Positions 23,778-34,852 of a stretch of 64,000 nucleotides of DNA are shown in pieces. How positions within the stretch are numbered: position 1 is the stretch's first letter; each line of letters opens with the position of its first letter. The notes beneath the pieces were generated by a model that made no database searches, was not told the origin of the DNA, and saw only the letters and a program-made list of their open reading frames with translations. The DNA is from Begonia masoniana. Taxonomy: Eukaryota; Streptophyta; Magnoliopsida; Cucurbitales; Begoniaceae. Location of the stretch: NCBI GenBank assembly GCA_022432975.1, contig CM039511.1:17882557-17946556 (forward strand), in the 5' to 3' direction. Position numbers and translations under genes: made by a program.

Positions 23778-24913
23778 CTAAGTACTAGTTCCGAAACTGA
23801 CATTATGGCCTTCACTATCAAGCTGTCCAACTGAAATCAAATTTTGCATCAACCCTGGCACGTGTCTCACTTTACTGATCTTCCAAACAGAACCATTTGC
23901 TATCTTCAGTTTGATGTCACCGATGCCCACAATATCCAATGGCTCACCATCTGCAAGGTAGACCTTCCCATAATTTCCAGCCATATAATTCTCATTAATT
24001 CCTTGTGTGCGGTAGTGTGAAACGGCACTCCCGAATCCAAAACCCATGAGTCTATCGGGCTGTCGACTGAAAGAAGCAAAGCATCAGTGATGTCTACCGT
24101 TACTGCATTTGCTGCATCACCTTTGTCATGTCCGTTCTTCTTCGGTGCTCTACAATCTTTCTTCATGTGACCCTGCTGTCCACAATTCCAGCACTCAAGT
24201 GTTCGCCGGGACTTAGACTGACCCCTTCCATTTTTCGACTTGGATCTGGATCTGCCCCTACCTCGGTTGGAGTTTCTGTCATTATTTCTTCCTCTGTTTT
24301 CAACATTAAGAGCTGAGTCTTTCGATGTTTCACCAGAATCAATCTTTCAAACTTCCTCAGCAAGAATACGATCCCTCACATCGGTGAATACTAATTTTTC
24401 ACTTTTAACTGAATTACTGACTGCTGCCCTCATAGGCTCCCAGCTATTTGGTAGAGACGCCAATAAAATTAGGGCACGAACCTCATCCCCAAAACCAATA
24501 TTCACAGTTAATAATTGATTCACAATAGTATTGAATTCATTCAAATGTGCAGCAACAGACGTACCATCAATCATCTTCAGAGTAAAAAGCTTTTTCATAA
24601 GAAATACCTTATTGTTCGCAGAGGTTTTCTTGTACATATCAGATAGAGCCTTCATCAGACTCACGGTGGTCTTCTCCTTTGCTACGTTGTGAGTAATGCT
24701 TTTGGCTAGCGTCAATGTGACGAATCCCAAAACCTGTCTGTCAAGAAGATTCCATTCACTGTCTTCCATCTTCTCTGGCTTCGCACTCAAAGGAAGATAA
24801 AGTTTTTTCCCGTACAAATAGTCCTCAATTTGCATTCTCCAGAACGCTAAATATGTCCCATCAAATTGCTCAATACTGTGTCCTATACTATCGTCGCCTA
24901 CCATTGTTATCAA
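23778..24913 (-). pseudogene. copia B Gag, zinc knuckle and protease
   Basis: Gag starts with an ATG at 24911-24913 and runs 188 codons (FDGTYLAFWRMQIEDYLYGK, HLNEFNTIVNQLLTVNIGFG, LLASLPNSWEPMRAAVSNS). A frame change follows near 24350, then a zinc knuckle (CWNCGQQGHMKKDC) and a protease start (WVLDSGVPFHTTAHKEL), where the family usually has DSGAS; here DSGVP. A GAG-prepol stretch follows (GSVWKISKVRHVPGLMQNLI, VGQLDSEGHNVSF). Small shifts separate the segments. Confidence 0.88.
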
Positions 24914-25703
24914 AAACTCCCTTTAAAAATAAGAATAAATCCTGCAAAAATATTCTGAACCAATAAAAATTGTCCACTAATAATTTTCGATCAATTAATT
25001 TGCCCAAATTAATTTCAAAATTTTCAACCCAAAAATCCCAAAAAATATCTCAGCCCCAATAATTCAGAATAGCACCAAAATATTAACCGATATTCCACGG
25101 ACAAACCAACGAGGCAAAATCTAGAATAACAAATAAAGAGATTTCCAATATTGAAAAACAAATAAAGTTTTCAAGTTTGGAATTGAGAATCAAATAACAC
25201 AATCCTGCTTGGCGATCACTGGCAGCGACAGCGACAAACAGGGGCAAAAAACAGCCGTGCGGTGGGCGGCGGTCGGTTCTTCACAGTCAGAGGCGGCCCG
25301 CAATGATGGCAGAACGGCGGCACTTTGCGTGGGCTACGGCTCGGGTAGAACAGAACAGAGAAGTTCTCTGTTCGCGTGGATCGGTTCTGGTGCGCGCGGT
25401 GATGGCAGAAAAGGTCGGCGACGGCGCGGTCTATGCGGTCGGGGCCGGCGGCACTTTTTATCGGACGACGATGATTCGTGGTCTTTGCGGCGAGCAGAAC
25501 AGAACACTGTTCTGTTTATGTTTTTCCTCTCTGCTGAAGAAAAACATAACAACAAAAAAGGAATTTCCTTTTTTTTTTTTTCAATTTCCAATTTCTTTTT
25601 CTCCCAAAAATTGCAATTTCACTTACCGAAATTACAAACCTGAAATCGATCGATACCCTTCGAAGAATCAAACCCTGATTTTCAAAAACCACTTTAACTT
25701 GAA
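24914..25703 (-). other. copia B untranslated leader
   Basis: The stretch between the Gag ATG and the primer-binding site. The part near the Gag is AT-rich; 25200-25500 is GC-rich with many CGG/GGC triplets, and 25550-25610 has a poly-T/A tract. ORFs on the plus strand here lack any recognisable domain and are treated as chance. Confidence 0.7.
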
Positions 25704-25717
25704 GCTCTGATACCAGT

Positions 25718-26018
25718 TGTTAGGATTAGACGCCCTAATCCACCTGTAACGAACGATCGAGAATATGAAAAAGAAAATAACACACAGATTTATAGTGGTT
25801 CACTCTCGTTGTGAGAGCTACGTCCATTAGCCGCTGACAGATTTCACTAAAATCAAAAATAGAGTTACAAAGGTTTTTGCCTCACACTCTCAGACTTTCT
25901 GTGTTAACCTCGATAACCTAAATATGTCTTTATATAATAGACGATTTAGAGTTACAGAATAACAGGATAATTAATTACCAAAATACCCCCAACCTAAATT
26001 AGGCTCCATAACTCAACA
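25718..26018 (-). repeat. 5' LTR of copia B
   Basis: 301 bp, TGTTAGGATTAGACGCC to ACTCAACA, with the primer-binding site immediately inside at 25704-25715 on the minus strand. Confidence 0.93.
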
Positions 26019-26043
26019 TTGATTTCTTCGAGCACCACCGTCC

Positions 26044-26400
26044 ATGGAGTGGGTTCGTGGTCGCCAACTTGGTTTAGGTTCTTTTGCGACTGTCTACTTG
26101 GCAGCAAGAAGAGACAATTATGTTCTCTTTCACCCTTTGATGGCCGTTAAATCTTCTTAACTCTTCTGATCGCAATCGCTCAAGCATGAAAGAGAAGTTC
26201 TGCGTCAGCTGGATTCTTGCCGGAAGATCATTCGCTATTTTGCCGACGGTAGCACCGTCGAAAAGGGTGAGACGTTATACAATCTCATTTTGGAGTATGC
26301 TTCGTGAGGCAGTCTGGCGGATCAACTGGACAAGTATGATGGTCGTTTGCTAGAATCCTTAGTTCGGCGATACACCATAATGATACTTAAAGGTCTATAT
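26044..26400 (+). pseudogene. MAPKKK-like protein kinase, N-terminal half
   Basis: ATG at 26044. Reads MEWVRGRQLGLGSFATVYLA (glycine-rich loop), MAVKSS (invariant Lys), LKHEREVLRQLDSC (helix C Glu), GETLYNLILEYAS (hinge), GSLADQLDKYDGRLLES and YTIMILKGLY, i.e. kinase subdomains I to about VIa. In-frame stops at TAA ~26158, TGA ~26167 and TGA ~26288 sit where sense codons are expected. The start motif and style fit the plant MEKK-type MAPKKK17/18 group (inference). The sequence breaks at ~26400, just before the catalytic HRD region, and pararetrovirus sequence follows. A matching C-terminal half is at 63058-63727. Copia B sits in its apparent 5' UTR. Confidence 0.85.
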
Positions 26401-26404
26401 CCGA

Positions 26405-26890
26405 AGTAGAATGTTTCAAGTGTGGAAAATTTAGACACTACGCAAGCAAGTGTCTGACAAAGAAAAAGCTAAATGAGCATAATCTGGATGAGGGCCTTCG
26501 CCTTCAACTGACAAAACTACTGTTGAACTCCACTGACGGAGAATCTTGTAGTGATTCTAGTTATGATGACATTTCATCATCTTCTTCCGAAGAAAACAAT
26601 TGCTCAAATAATTGTTGTAAAAATTTTAATAATCTAACATTAAATGTTTTAACAAAAAATCAATAAAAAATAATTGCTTTAATCGATCAGATTACTGATC
26701 AAGATTTCCAAAAGAAAGTAATTGAAATAATGGTACAAAACACCGCAGAATTAAGTAAAGCTGAAGAATTAAATTTTAAACCCGAAAAACATACAGTTTC
26801 AAAATACTATAGTCTTAATGAAGTTTTTGAAAGATTTGAAAATGAAACTGTATCTAAACCAGCAACTATTCAGGATTTGAAAAGAGAAGT
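26405..26890 (+). pseudogene. endogenous pararetrovirus coat-protein zinc knuckle and C-terminal region
   Basis: Starts abruptly after the kinase fragment with a CX2CX4HX4C knuckle (CFKCGKFRHYASKC), a basic tract, then an acidic Ser/Asp/Glu-rich stretch and a stop near 26665. The frame continues to ~26899. Knuckle plus acidic tail followed by protease and RT is the caulimovirid order. The movement protein and most of the coat protein are missing. An old genomic copy, not a functional virus. Confidence 0.78.
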
Positions 26891-26899
26891 AATGATCTA

Positions 26900-28353
26900 A
26901 AATCTGAATTAATTCAACTTCAAAACAATTATAATCGATATAAGATTTCGAAAGAAAATCGTTTAGCTAGACTTGAGTCTAGCGTTGCATCAACATCAAC
27001 CCCTTATCAAGAAGAAGAATCTACTCCTTATCTGAATAGCATAAGTCGCATCACTTTACAAAAGTGGTTCGTACAGATTACATTAGTTTTTAATCAGGAA
27101 TTCACAATCTCGAATATCACTGCTCTTGTCAATAGCAGGGCAGATATAAATTGTATTCAGGAAGGAATTATTCCTACTAAATATTTTGAAAAGACTGTTC
27201 AGTCTTTAACTGCTGCTTGTGGTAGTAGGTTAAAAATAAACTATAAATTGTCTAATGTGTTAATCCGGAACAATACATTTTTTTTGACAACAACTTTTCT
27301 ATTTGTCAAAAATCTCCAACAGAGAGTTACTCTAGGCACTCACTTTTTAAATTTAATAATGCCTATTAGAATGATAAATCAAACAGAAATCTATGCAACT
27401 GTTAATGATCAAGAAACTTTATATCCCTTTGTTTCTAATTCTGAAGATAGAGTTATAAATGAACTTAAAATTTTTTACAAAAATAAAGAGAAACAATTAA
27501 GTTTCCTTAAAGCAAAAATTAATTATTTAAACATATCAGAACAACTTCAAAACCCTAAATTATTGGAAAAAATTAAGGAAATAGAAAATAAATTCATATC
27601 AGAAGTCTGTGGCACTATGCCAAATGCCTTTTGGGAGAGAAAAAAGTATATTATATCTCTTCCGTATATTTTTGACTTTAATGAAAAGATGATTCCGACT
27701 AAGGCACGCCCTAGTCAAATGAAACAGGATTATTTAGAATTATGTAAAAAAGAAATTGAGATTCTTTTAAAAAGAAATCTTATTCGAAAAAGTTTCTCAC
27801 CTTGGAGCTGTACCACTTTTTATGTTAATAACAGTAATGAAAAAGAGCGTGGTATTCCTCGTTTAGTAATTAATTATAAACCATTAAATGAGGTTTTAAA
27901 ATAGATAAGATATCCAATTCCGAATAAAAAGGACCTATTAGATAAGTTACATTCCGCTTTAATTTTCTCAAAATTTGATTTAAAGTCTGCCTATTGACAG
28001 ATTCAAATATCTGAAAAAGACAGATATAAAACTGCTTTCGTGGTCCCTTTTGGGCACTACGAATGGAATGCTAAGCCTTTCGGCTTAAAAAAATGCTCCA
28101 TCTGAATTTTAGAATATTATAAATGAGATATTCTCTCATTTTTCAAAATTTTGCATCATTACATAAGATGATATTCTTATGATTTCTTCATCTATTGATC
28201 AGCATATGAAACATCTAAGAATTTTAAAAGATATTATAAAAAGAAATGATTTGGTAATTTCTACCTCGAAAATGCAATTATTTAAAATGACTGTACATTT
28301 TTTAGGGCAAACTATTAATCAGGGTACAATTATTCCCATTAACCGTAGCATCA
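26900..28353 (+). pseudogene. endogenous pararetrovirus protease and reverse transcriptase, 5' part
   Basis: A coiled-coil-like stretch leads to a retropepsin-like segment around 27120-27330 whose catalytic triplet reads N-S-R instead of D-T/S-G, so it is dead. RT begins near 27660; the longest open part is 27248-27904 and includes RNLIRKSFSPWS and IPRLVINYKPLNE. Stops follow at ~27902, 27997, 28103 and 28160; the catalytic box is damaged, with a stop codon in place of the Tyr before DD. The frame then runs into the solo LTR at 28359 and resumes after 30666. Caulimoviridae assignment is firm; genus (petuvirus/florendovirus-like) is a guess. Confidence 0.85.
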
Positions 28354-28358
28354 AGTTT

Positions 28359-30661
28359 TGTAACGACTCCTAATCCTATACCTCAAAATTCCTGTATAAA
28401 TTTTTCTTTTTGTATTTCTAAGAAATTTCTTGACTTCAAAATATTTAAATCACATTCTAGCATCGTTAAATCGTTTTGAAAATTGCTCAAAGAAAACAAA
28501 ACATAATTGTATAAATGAAGCAAGGCATTCGGCAGGCAAATCGCGGGGCAAAAGGGGCAATTCGCCCATAAAAACCACAGCCGATCGATCGGCCATTTCA
28601 GCCGATCGATCGGCAGTATTAAGAAAATAGGGGGCGATCGATCGCCCTCATATCAGGCGATCGATCGCCCTTTGGCGATCGATCGGCTAGCGTTCTAGAA
28701 TTTCTTCCAGAGTGTAGCCAATCACATCGATCAATCGTCTCTTTTGGCGATCGATCGGCATTCCCTCTGGAATCCGAATTCCAGAGGGCTGTTGCCTCTA
28801 CTCTTTCCTTCCTTTCCTCTTCTTCTCTTCCATCATATAACTTATCACTAAACTCCATAAAACTACACCAACACCCAACACTCGCACACCCTTCATAATC
28901 TCAATCATTCCTCAATTCACCAAATCACTATAAACACGACCCAAGCGTTTAAAACGGAGTAAATTTCATGAAAACAAACTGCGTGGATCTATTTGAAAAC
29001 TACACAAAACCCCTACGAAATTCAACAACCAAGCAGTTCCAATATAATCTCAATAAAAGACTTCACAAAAGGAATTCATAAAACGAGTTACCCGAAACCT
29101 CAGAACACATACTTTTCCTAGTAAATCACCCCTCAGCCCGATTAAACCCTCCTATACAAATCATTTCTATCCATCGTATCTCCAGAATACTTACATACGT
29201 TCCCAAGGGTCAAAATCGCATCAACTGCACCAGCGTACACATACGGGCACCCTCCATCAACCAGCTCATGCATCGGGTGGAGGAATATCGTCCTCACCTA
29301 TTTTGAAATCACCTACACCATAGAGACATTCTATGAGCTACAGGTTCAGTAAATCTACGTAAATACAAATGCATGCTGTGCATATGTCGTTCATAAAATC
29401 ATGCAATCATTTTTAATCCTTACATTACATAACGGGATGTCACTGAGGTCTACTCTCACCAGATGGAGAGGGTACGTCTGGCGGTTAGACAGCCATTTCC
29501 ATCTACCGGGGAGAAAACATGCTTCACCCACATGACAGCCATGTCTGAACCCCACCCCGTCGTGACCGGGATTACGTGCATTCGTTTCTTTTCATTAATT
29601 CTGTTCTTTTCATAAAACCGTGTAAAAACTCATTTTCATGCTATTTTGAAAGAGTGTGATGCATGTACAGTTCATATTGCACAATTCATAATTAACATAG
29701 AAAACAAACAATAAATCTTAGAAAATACACCACGACCTAAGCTCCTAAACTACTCAACCACTTACTCCACAACTACAGAATTCACCAATATCCTCAATAA
29801 CGTCATAACTCTTGGTGTAGGACAAATCGGCCAAACAAAGCACGAAGACTTACCTCGCATCCATAGCACACCAAGCTCCGTCCACGAGCGTTGTTCACCT
29901 AAAACATTTCACAACACACGACATTAAACCGAGCCTAAATCATCAAACTTAGAAAACTAACGGAACTCCTAGCTAAAAAAAAAATTCCTAATAGTCTAAT
30001 TTAACTCGTTCAGGTATTTTATCGAGCAATTCGTGCTCGTGAATCCTTAACCTCCATTAATAGAGTTTTTAAAACTTCCAACCACCCAAAATTCGCATTA
30101 ATGACCATTAACTCGCCCAACTACTTTCAATGCTCACTAATACGTCCACCAAAGTCATAAATAGGGCAACCCTAGCCGTTTCTAATATAACCCGGCTATT
30201 TTGTAAAAACCCTAAACGAAACCCTAACCGTTTAACTTCGCAAAAACAGAAATCTAATGTACGAAAACTATAGAAGCATACCTAGGTTCGTGATTGGAGA
30301 AGAAAATGTGAAGAACCAAGTCACCGAAGGAGGAGGATCGTTGTCGGAGAGGAGAATCGCGTGAGGGAGAGAAATCGCCGTTGGAGGGTGATTTGCAGGG
30401 AGAATTCGCGAAGTGTTGAGGGAGGGGAGGAAATTTGTGATTATTTTGCCCTCCCTTTTATCTTTATTTGTTTCATCACTTATTTCATTAATTGATTCCT
30501 CGATCTAGTTTCTCAAAATTTTTTTATTTCACCAGAAATTCCAATTTATTACCGAGATTTTATTAAAACTTTATGTTCGCAAAACAGACTTAATTTGACA
30601 TATTTACCAAAATGTCATTATATAATGAAATTACAAAAATCCTGTAAAACCGGGTGTTACA
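28359..30661 (-). mobile_element. solo gypsy LTR, family C, reversed (2303 bp, TSD AGTTT)
   Basis: Bounded by TGTAACGACTCC at 28359 and CGGGTGTTACA at 30661, with perfect TSDs AGTTT at 28354-28358 and 30662-30666. The pararetrovirus RT frame stops at one edge and resumes in frame at the other, confirming insertion after viral integration. Orientation is inferred from the reverse complement starting TGTAACACCCGG and from similarity to 1-823. It contains six palindromic GATCGATC units and a conserved hairpin (28763-28788). Confidence 0.96.
28580..28759. repeat. array of six 14-bp GATCGATC palindromes
   Basis: GCCGATCGATCGGC at 28580 and 28601, GGCGATCGATCGCC at 28633 and 28656, and GGCGATCGATCGGC at 28674 and 28746. 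All share the core CGATCGATCG. The related LTR at 1-823 has looser versions (GGCGATCAATCAGGCGA, GTGATCGCC). The hairpin at 28763-28788 (arm CCCTCTGGAAT) follows directly. Confidence 0.9.
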
Positions 30662-30666
30662 AGTTT

Positions 30667-31305
30667 GCTTCTAAATTTCCTGACGAAATTAAAAAAAAAA
30701 AACTCAATTACAAAGATTCCTTGATAGTTTAAATTGCTTAGGAGATTTTTATCAAAATTTAGCTCAGGATACGATGTTATTATATCAACGTCTTCAAAAG
30801 AATCATTTACCATGGTCCCAGGACCACACTAATGCAGTAAAAAGAATAAAGATAAAAGCTCAGATTTTGCCTTGTCTTTATCTGTCTAATTCCAACTGGA
30901 AAAAGATAGTAGAAACAAATGCCTCGGACATTAGTTTTGGAGGTATTCTAAAACAATTTAAACCAAACACAAATAAAGAAGAGTTAATTCGCTTTATTTA
31001 TGGTGTGTGGAAACCTGTACAAAAAAATTATTCAACAGTTAAGAAAGAAATACTTTCTATTATAAAATATATTTCAAAATTTTAGGATGATCTTCTAAAT
31101 CAGAAATTTATTATTCGTGTAGACTGTAGTTCTGCTAAATACATTTTAACCAAAGACGTTAAAAATTTAGCTTCAAAACAAATATTTGCTCGTTAGCAAT
31201 TAGAACTATCTGCCTTTGATTTCACTATTGAGTATATTAAAGGTGATAATCAGTCTTTGCCAGATTTTCTAACCCAAGAATTTTTGCAGAATGCAAACCC
31301 CCTTT
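30667..31305 (+). pseudogene. endogenous pararetrovirus RNase H, 3' part of Pol
   Basis: Resumes in frame after the solo LTR. It shows the RT connection region (LLYQRLQKNHLPWSQDHT), then RNase H (ETNASDISFGGILKQ, YSTVKKEILSIIKYISKF, FIIRVDCSSAKYILT, FDFTIEYIKGDNQSLPDFL). The first acidic residue of RNase H is Asn in ETNAS where Asp is usual. Stops at ~31083 and ~31195. The end overlaps the start of the next ORF at 31291. Confidence 0.85.
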
Positions 31306-32574
31306 AAGGGACGAGGACGTGGCTGTGGCCATGGTCGAAAATCCAGAGGAAATCAGTATGATCAAAGCTTTCCAGCTCTAGGAGCTTCCACATCCCAATC
31401 TCAATCAGTAAAAAATAATCAGAATCAGAAAAGTGCTAAAGAGGCCCTTGAACAGGGACCACAATTCATTAAAAAGAAAGTGGTAGAACCCTTTTTGACC
31501 ATATCCAAAGATGATTTGAAACTTAATCAGAAAGATGCGTAGTATCTCAAAGAGAGGTATCTCAATAGTGATTATATTGAGATATCTCAATACATTTCCG
31601 GAAGGAAATGCCTGATATATTTACGAGGCTATTCTTACCGAAACGGCATCAGTACAACTATTTCACCACTATCTGGAAGAGGGGAACAGTAAAACCTTGA
31701 TAACACATTCCAAGTGTTATATTATTAAAGTTCTTAGTCCTCACGAGTGGGGATTATCAACTTTTGCTTTCAGAACTCTTAAAATTAATGAATAGAAATT
31801 TAACTACTGGGATTATGTTAGGGCATGGTCGTTTGCCTTTCTTTATCAAAACCCAGTATGAACCCACTCATGGTTCTTTACTCTTAATTTGGAAATTTTA
31901 AAATCCGAAGCAAAATTCCCGACTTGGTTTTTACATTCGTGGGAGTCTCATTCTCCTGAGCTAAGTTTTTTTCCAAAAGATTTTCAGGATAGTTTTGTCT
32001 TATGGACAAAATATCATCCGATTTTATCAGTAAAAAAACCTGTGATTGGTCAGGACACTCTCTGGTTTGCACTGAATTTCAAATTAATTGGATTTAGCAA
32101 TGAAACCTTGAGCTTGCCGAAGATCATCTGGGTTTACCCAAAATTCAGTGGAACTTTTTTGTTAAATGGTGGGTTCGTTTCGATTATGAGAAATGCTTAG
32201 CCAAAATTTCTGAAGCAATCGATCAGTATAAGGACAATCAAAAGTCCTCAACTGTTAATATTTCTTCTCCCAGAGAATCAATAAATTTTATTGATAAGAT
32301 GAAAATATTGATCAAAAATCAATTCCCTGATATGTCTTCTGGAGATCAGGAAATAAATTTTTTTAGAAATTATCAAAGATCAGTATATATCTTCTCTGGA
32401 AAAGGAAAGAAATTCAGATACTAAAAGTGCACTTCTATGAATTTAGTGGAAGCGAACCCGGGTCACTTTTCTGTATTAGTCGGAGAATCCCAAGATCCTG
32501 AAGAGGAAGTTTATCCAACCGAAATAAACCTATGGGACTCGCTAATCGAGTTGAAATCTTCAATAAAAAAATAA
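31291..32574 (+). pseudogene. ORF downstream of pararetrovirus Pol, function unknown
   Basis: ATG at 31291 overlaps the Pol end in another frame. The N-terminus is Gly/Arg-rich (GRGRGCGHGRKSRGNQYDQS) followed by a polar Gln/Ser/Asn region; later frames give FPTWFLHSWESHSPELSFFP and FALNFKLIGFS, ending near 32574 after an acidic stretch. Several stops (31540, 31690, 31795, 31860, 32198) divide it. Some caulimovirids carry a second ORF after Pol; I cannot match this one to a transactivator or any named protein. Confidence 0.55.
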
Positions 32575-32639
32575 GGGGAAGAAAAAAGTGTGAAAATTGA
32601 AAAGAAGATTCCCTCTGCCTGCCATATTCAATTATTCGG

Positions 32640-33060
32640 TATTATCGTCATCCATGACGACTTCTTTTATAAAAGAGCAGGAATGAGTGAGTGAAAGAAA
32701 GACAGTCTGTAAAATGAGTAGGAAACAAATACTTCGACCTTCAGCATTAAGTTTTCCAGATCATAAAAGAAGATTCGCTTGTCAGCATAAGTCCAAGTGG
32801 CATTAAGCTTTTCAGTCTCGTCTAAGATGGACCCATGCTAAAAGCAAGGTTTCAGCTGTAATCATTAATCCGAAGTTAGTGCCTATTAACGTCAGCCGTG
32901 ACGTCAATTAGTAATTAGTGGAGCTGTAACGTAAGCAATGAAGTCATTCAGCATGATATAACTTTTTCTCCTCACTTATTATATAACCGTGGAGTTTGTT
33001 TTGTAAAAACTAGGTTTTGAATTATTTTCTCTCTGCAAAATTCTCTCTCGCTTGGTTCTT
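32640..33060 (+). promoter_or_regulatory. pararetrovirus promoter-like region with TGACG motifs
   Basis: Contains TGACGTCA at 32899-32906 next to ACGTCAGCCG, and GTAACGTAAGCAATGAAGTC at ~32926, a spacing that resembles paired as-1-type TGACG elements of caulimovirid full-length-transcript promoters. A TATATAA box is at 32980-32986, followed by a CT-rich leader (~33030-33075). An earlier GACGACTTC and TTATAAAA lie at ~32655-32675. Activity is inference. Confidence 0.6.
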
Positions 33061-33120
33061 GTGTAAGTTTTCTTTCCTATTTCTGTACTTTCTTTTATAA
33101 AATCAGTACTATTCAGTATC

Positions 33121-33172
33121 TGTTCATTTGACTAGGACGTGCCTTAGTCGGAATCATCTTTTCATTAAAGTC
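33121..33172 (-). repeat. inverted fragment of the pararetrovirus RT
   Basis: This ~52-bp stretch is the reverse complement of about 27674-27726 with two or three differences (shared GCCTTAGTCGGAATCATC). It lies at the right end of the viral block, downstream of the promoter-like region, so the integrated copy is rearranged head to head, as is usual for endogenous caulimovirids. Confidence 0.88.
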
Positions 33173-34113
33173 GGAAACATCAAGCAAATGTTATGAATAT
33201 TTTTATTATAATAAATAAATAAATTTTTATGATTAATTTTTATGTTTGCATTATACAATATGTTTTATGAATTCAAATAAAAATCATTGATTATTTGTGC
33301 AGTTTTAAATTTACATATATGTTGATATGTGTGAGATTAAATTTAAAATAAATAATCACATTATTCCATAACTTATATTTGAGTATATGATCTTCAAATT
33401 AATAAAATCATAAATTTAGTTCACTTTGTTGAGAACGTATAGTTATATCCTGACTATATATATAGTGACATAAAATGATTATATTTTATATAATATGATT
33501 ATATAGGACTGGAACAGATAAAATTATATTGTTCTTATAATATCTGTTAAATGAAGAACAATTAATTTTATCATAATGATGGTTATATATGTATAATCTT
33601 AATTCATTGTATTTAGTAGACTCCTATTTCATTTCAATTTATTCGGTATAGTTTTGTACAAGCTACATTACATAAGTCTTGTATTTTGGGAATAAATTAA
33701 ATGAGTATTTGAAAATGCTAATATTGATACAATTAAATACATATTACAAGATTCTCTTATTTGTTAGTTTAAAGATTGAATAATTAGGACGCAAATTTAT
33801 AAATATTATGAATTAATTATTCAATTAAGAACTAATGATAGTCAAAGATAAAAATATAATATAAGAGGTTAACGGATTTTAATGGAGGATTAATACATAT
33901 GTAATGACTATATCAATGAACATTACTTTGAGTAAATATATTCAATAGTTCTAAGAGTACGACTTTAGGTATTTAGTAGAATTGTTCTAGAGTTAATAAT
34001 TGTGTTAATTAATATAATAGGTCTATATTAGATAAAAAATATTATTGAAGGTTAGGGCTATAGGTCCATCGATTCTTCTATCATTTTATATCACTATACA
34101 AATTTTCATGTTA
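33173..34113. other. AT-rich spacer, no gene seen
   Basis: Very A/T-rich flanking DNA between the viral block and the MULE. I see no ORF with recognisable content, no LTR ends and no tandem repeat beyond short TA runs. Confidence 0.5.
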
Positions 34114-34123
34114 AAAGAATAAA

Positions 34124-34764
34124 GATTTTTTTATAAAAAAAACCTTAGAGTATTGGTTTTTTTTAAAAAAAAAAAAAACCTTAAAGTTTACTATTCATCG
34201 TAAAAAAACTCAAAGTTTCAAAAATAAGCAAAATAAACATTTTAATCCGGACTAGCCAGTGGCCGCCAGGGGGAGGCCGGCCGATGCAGTTGGACCGGCT
34301 GGCCTCCATTTTTTTTTTTACAAAAAATTAGGGGAGGCCGACTGGTCCAGTCTTTTTGGACGGAGGCCGGCCAGTCTAACGGTGGAGGCCGGCCTCCATC
34401 GAAAAAGACAACCCGTGACGAAAGTCACGGGTTTGTTCGACATATGGAGGCCTGCCGGTCCAACTGGACTGGCCGGCCTCGACCCCCCCCCCCCCCCCCC
34501 CCTCCATTTAAACCTCAACTCACACCAAAATCTCTCAATACTCTCTCAATTAGTTCCTTGCTCCGGCAATATTTCTCGGCGTTCAACCACTAGGTATGAA
34601 ATTTTTATTTTCTTTTTCTTTTTTTTTTCAATTACATTACGAAATTTAAAATAATATGGATATTTTTATTATTTTTTAATGATTTAATATTTTGCATTAT
34701 GTAAGCGACCAATTTTTACTCTCTCCGGCGATATTACTCCCGCGTTCACAAGCTAGGATTGTGG
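34124..34764 (+). repeat. left TIR of the MULE
   Basis: Matches the reverse complement of the right TIR over its length: poly-T/A outer part, GGAGGCCGGCC-rich part, then the CCTTGCTCCGGCAATATTTC and TCTCCGGCGATATTACTCCC subrepeats. Includes a hairpin at ~34407-34432 (arm AACCCGTGAC, loop GAAA) and a run of 20 C (34483-34502) absent on the right. ORFs here are not genes. Confidence 0.9.
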
Positions 34765-34852
34765 AGTCAGTTTTTTTTTAATTATTTATCTATTATACGG
34801 TAGTTAACTTTTGTATTTTATTACTTTGTTTTAATTTTTTTTAGCAACGACG

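Larger units (their letters stand above)
19803..26018 (-). mobile_element. copia B, complete Tnt1-type element with two LTRs (TSD TTGAT)
   Basis: Two 301-bp LTRs (19803-20103 and 25718-26018) flank a minus-strand copia body. Both sides carry TTGAT (19798-19802, 26019-26023). On the minus strand the order is LTR, Met-tRNA primer-binding site (TGGTATCAGAGC, 25704-25715), leader, Gag, protease, integrase, RT, RNase H, polypurine tract (~20104-20118) and LTR. The LTRs differ at about 16 positions by eye, almost all transitions, and the left LTR has TA instead of TG at its end. Many stops occur in pol. A Cassandra TRIM lies inside the RNase H region. Confidence 0.95.

Noticed and set aside
25209..25710. 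Two plus-strand ORFs of 135-144 codons, GC-rich
   Set aside because: They lie in the untranslated leader of minus-strand copia B and show no domain.
26044..26400. A functional truncated kinase
   Set aside because: Three in-frame stops and loss of the catalytic loop rule out kinase activity.
30774..31085. An independent host gene
   Set aside because: It is the continuation of the pararetrovirus Pol across the solo LTR, with RNase H motifs.
34259..34654. 131-codon ORF in the left MULE TIR
   Set aside because: Its antisense and the other TIR give equivalent ORFs; GGCCGG-rich repeats and a C-run explain the open frame.
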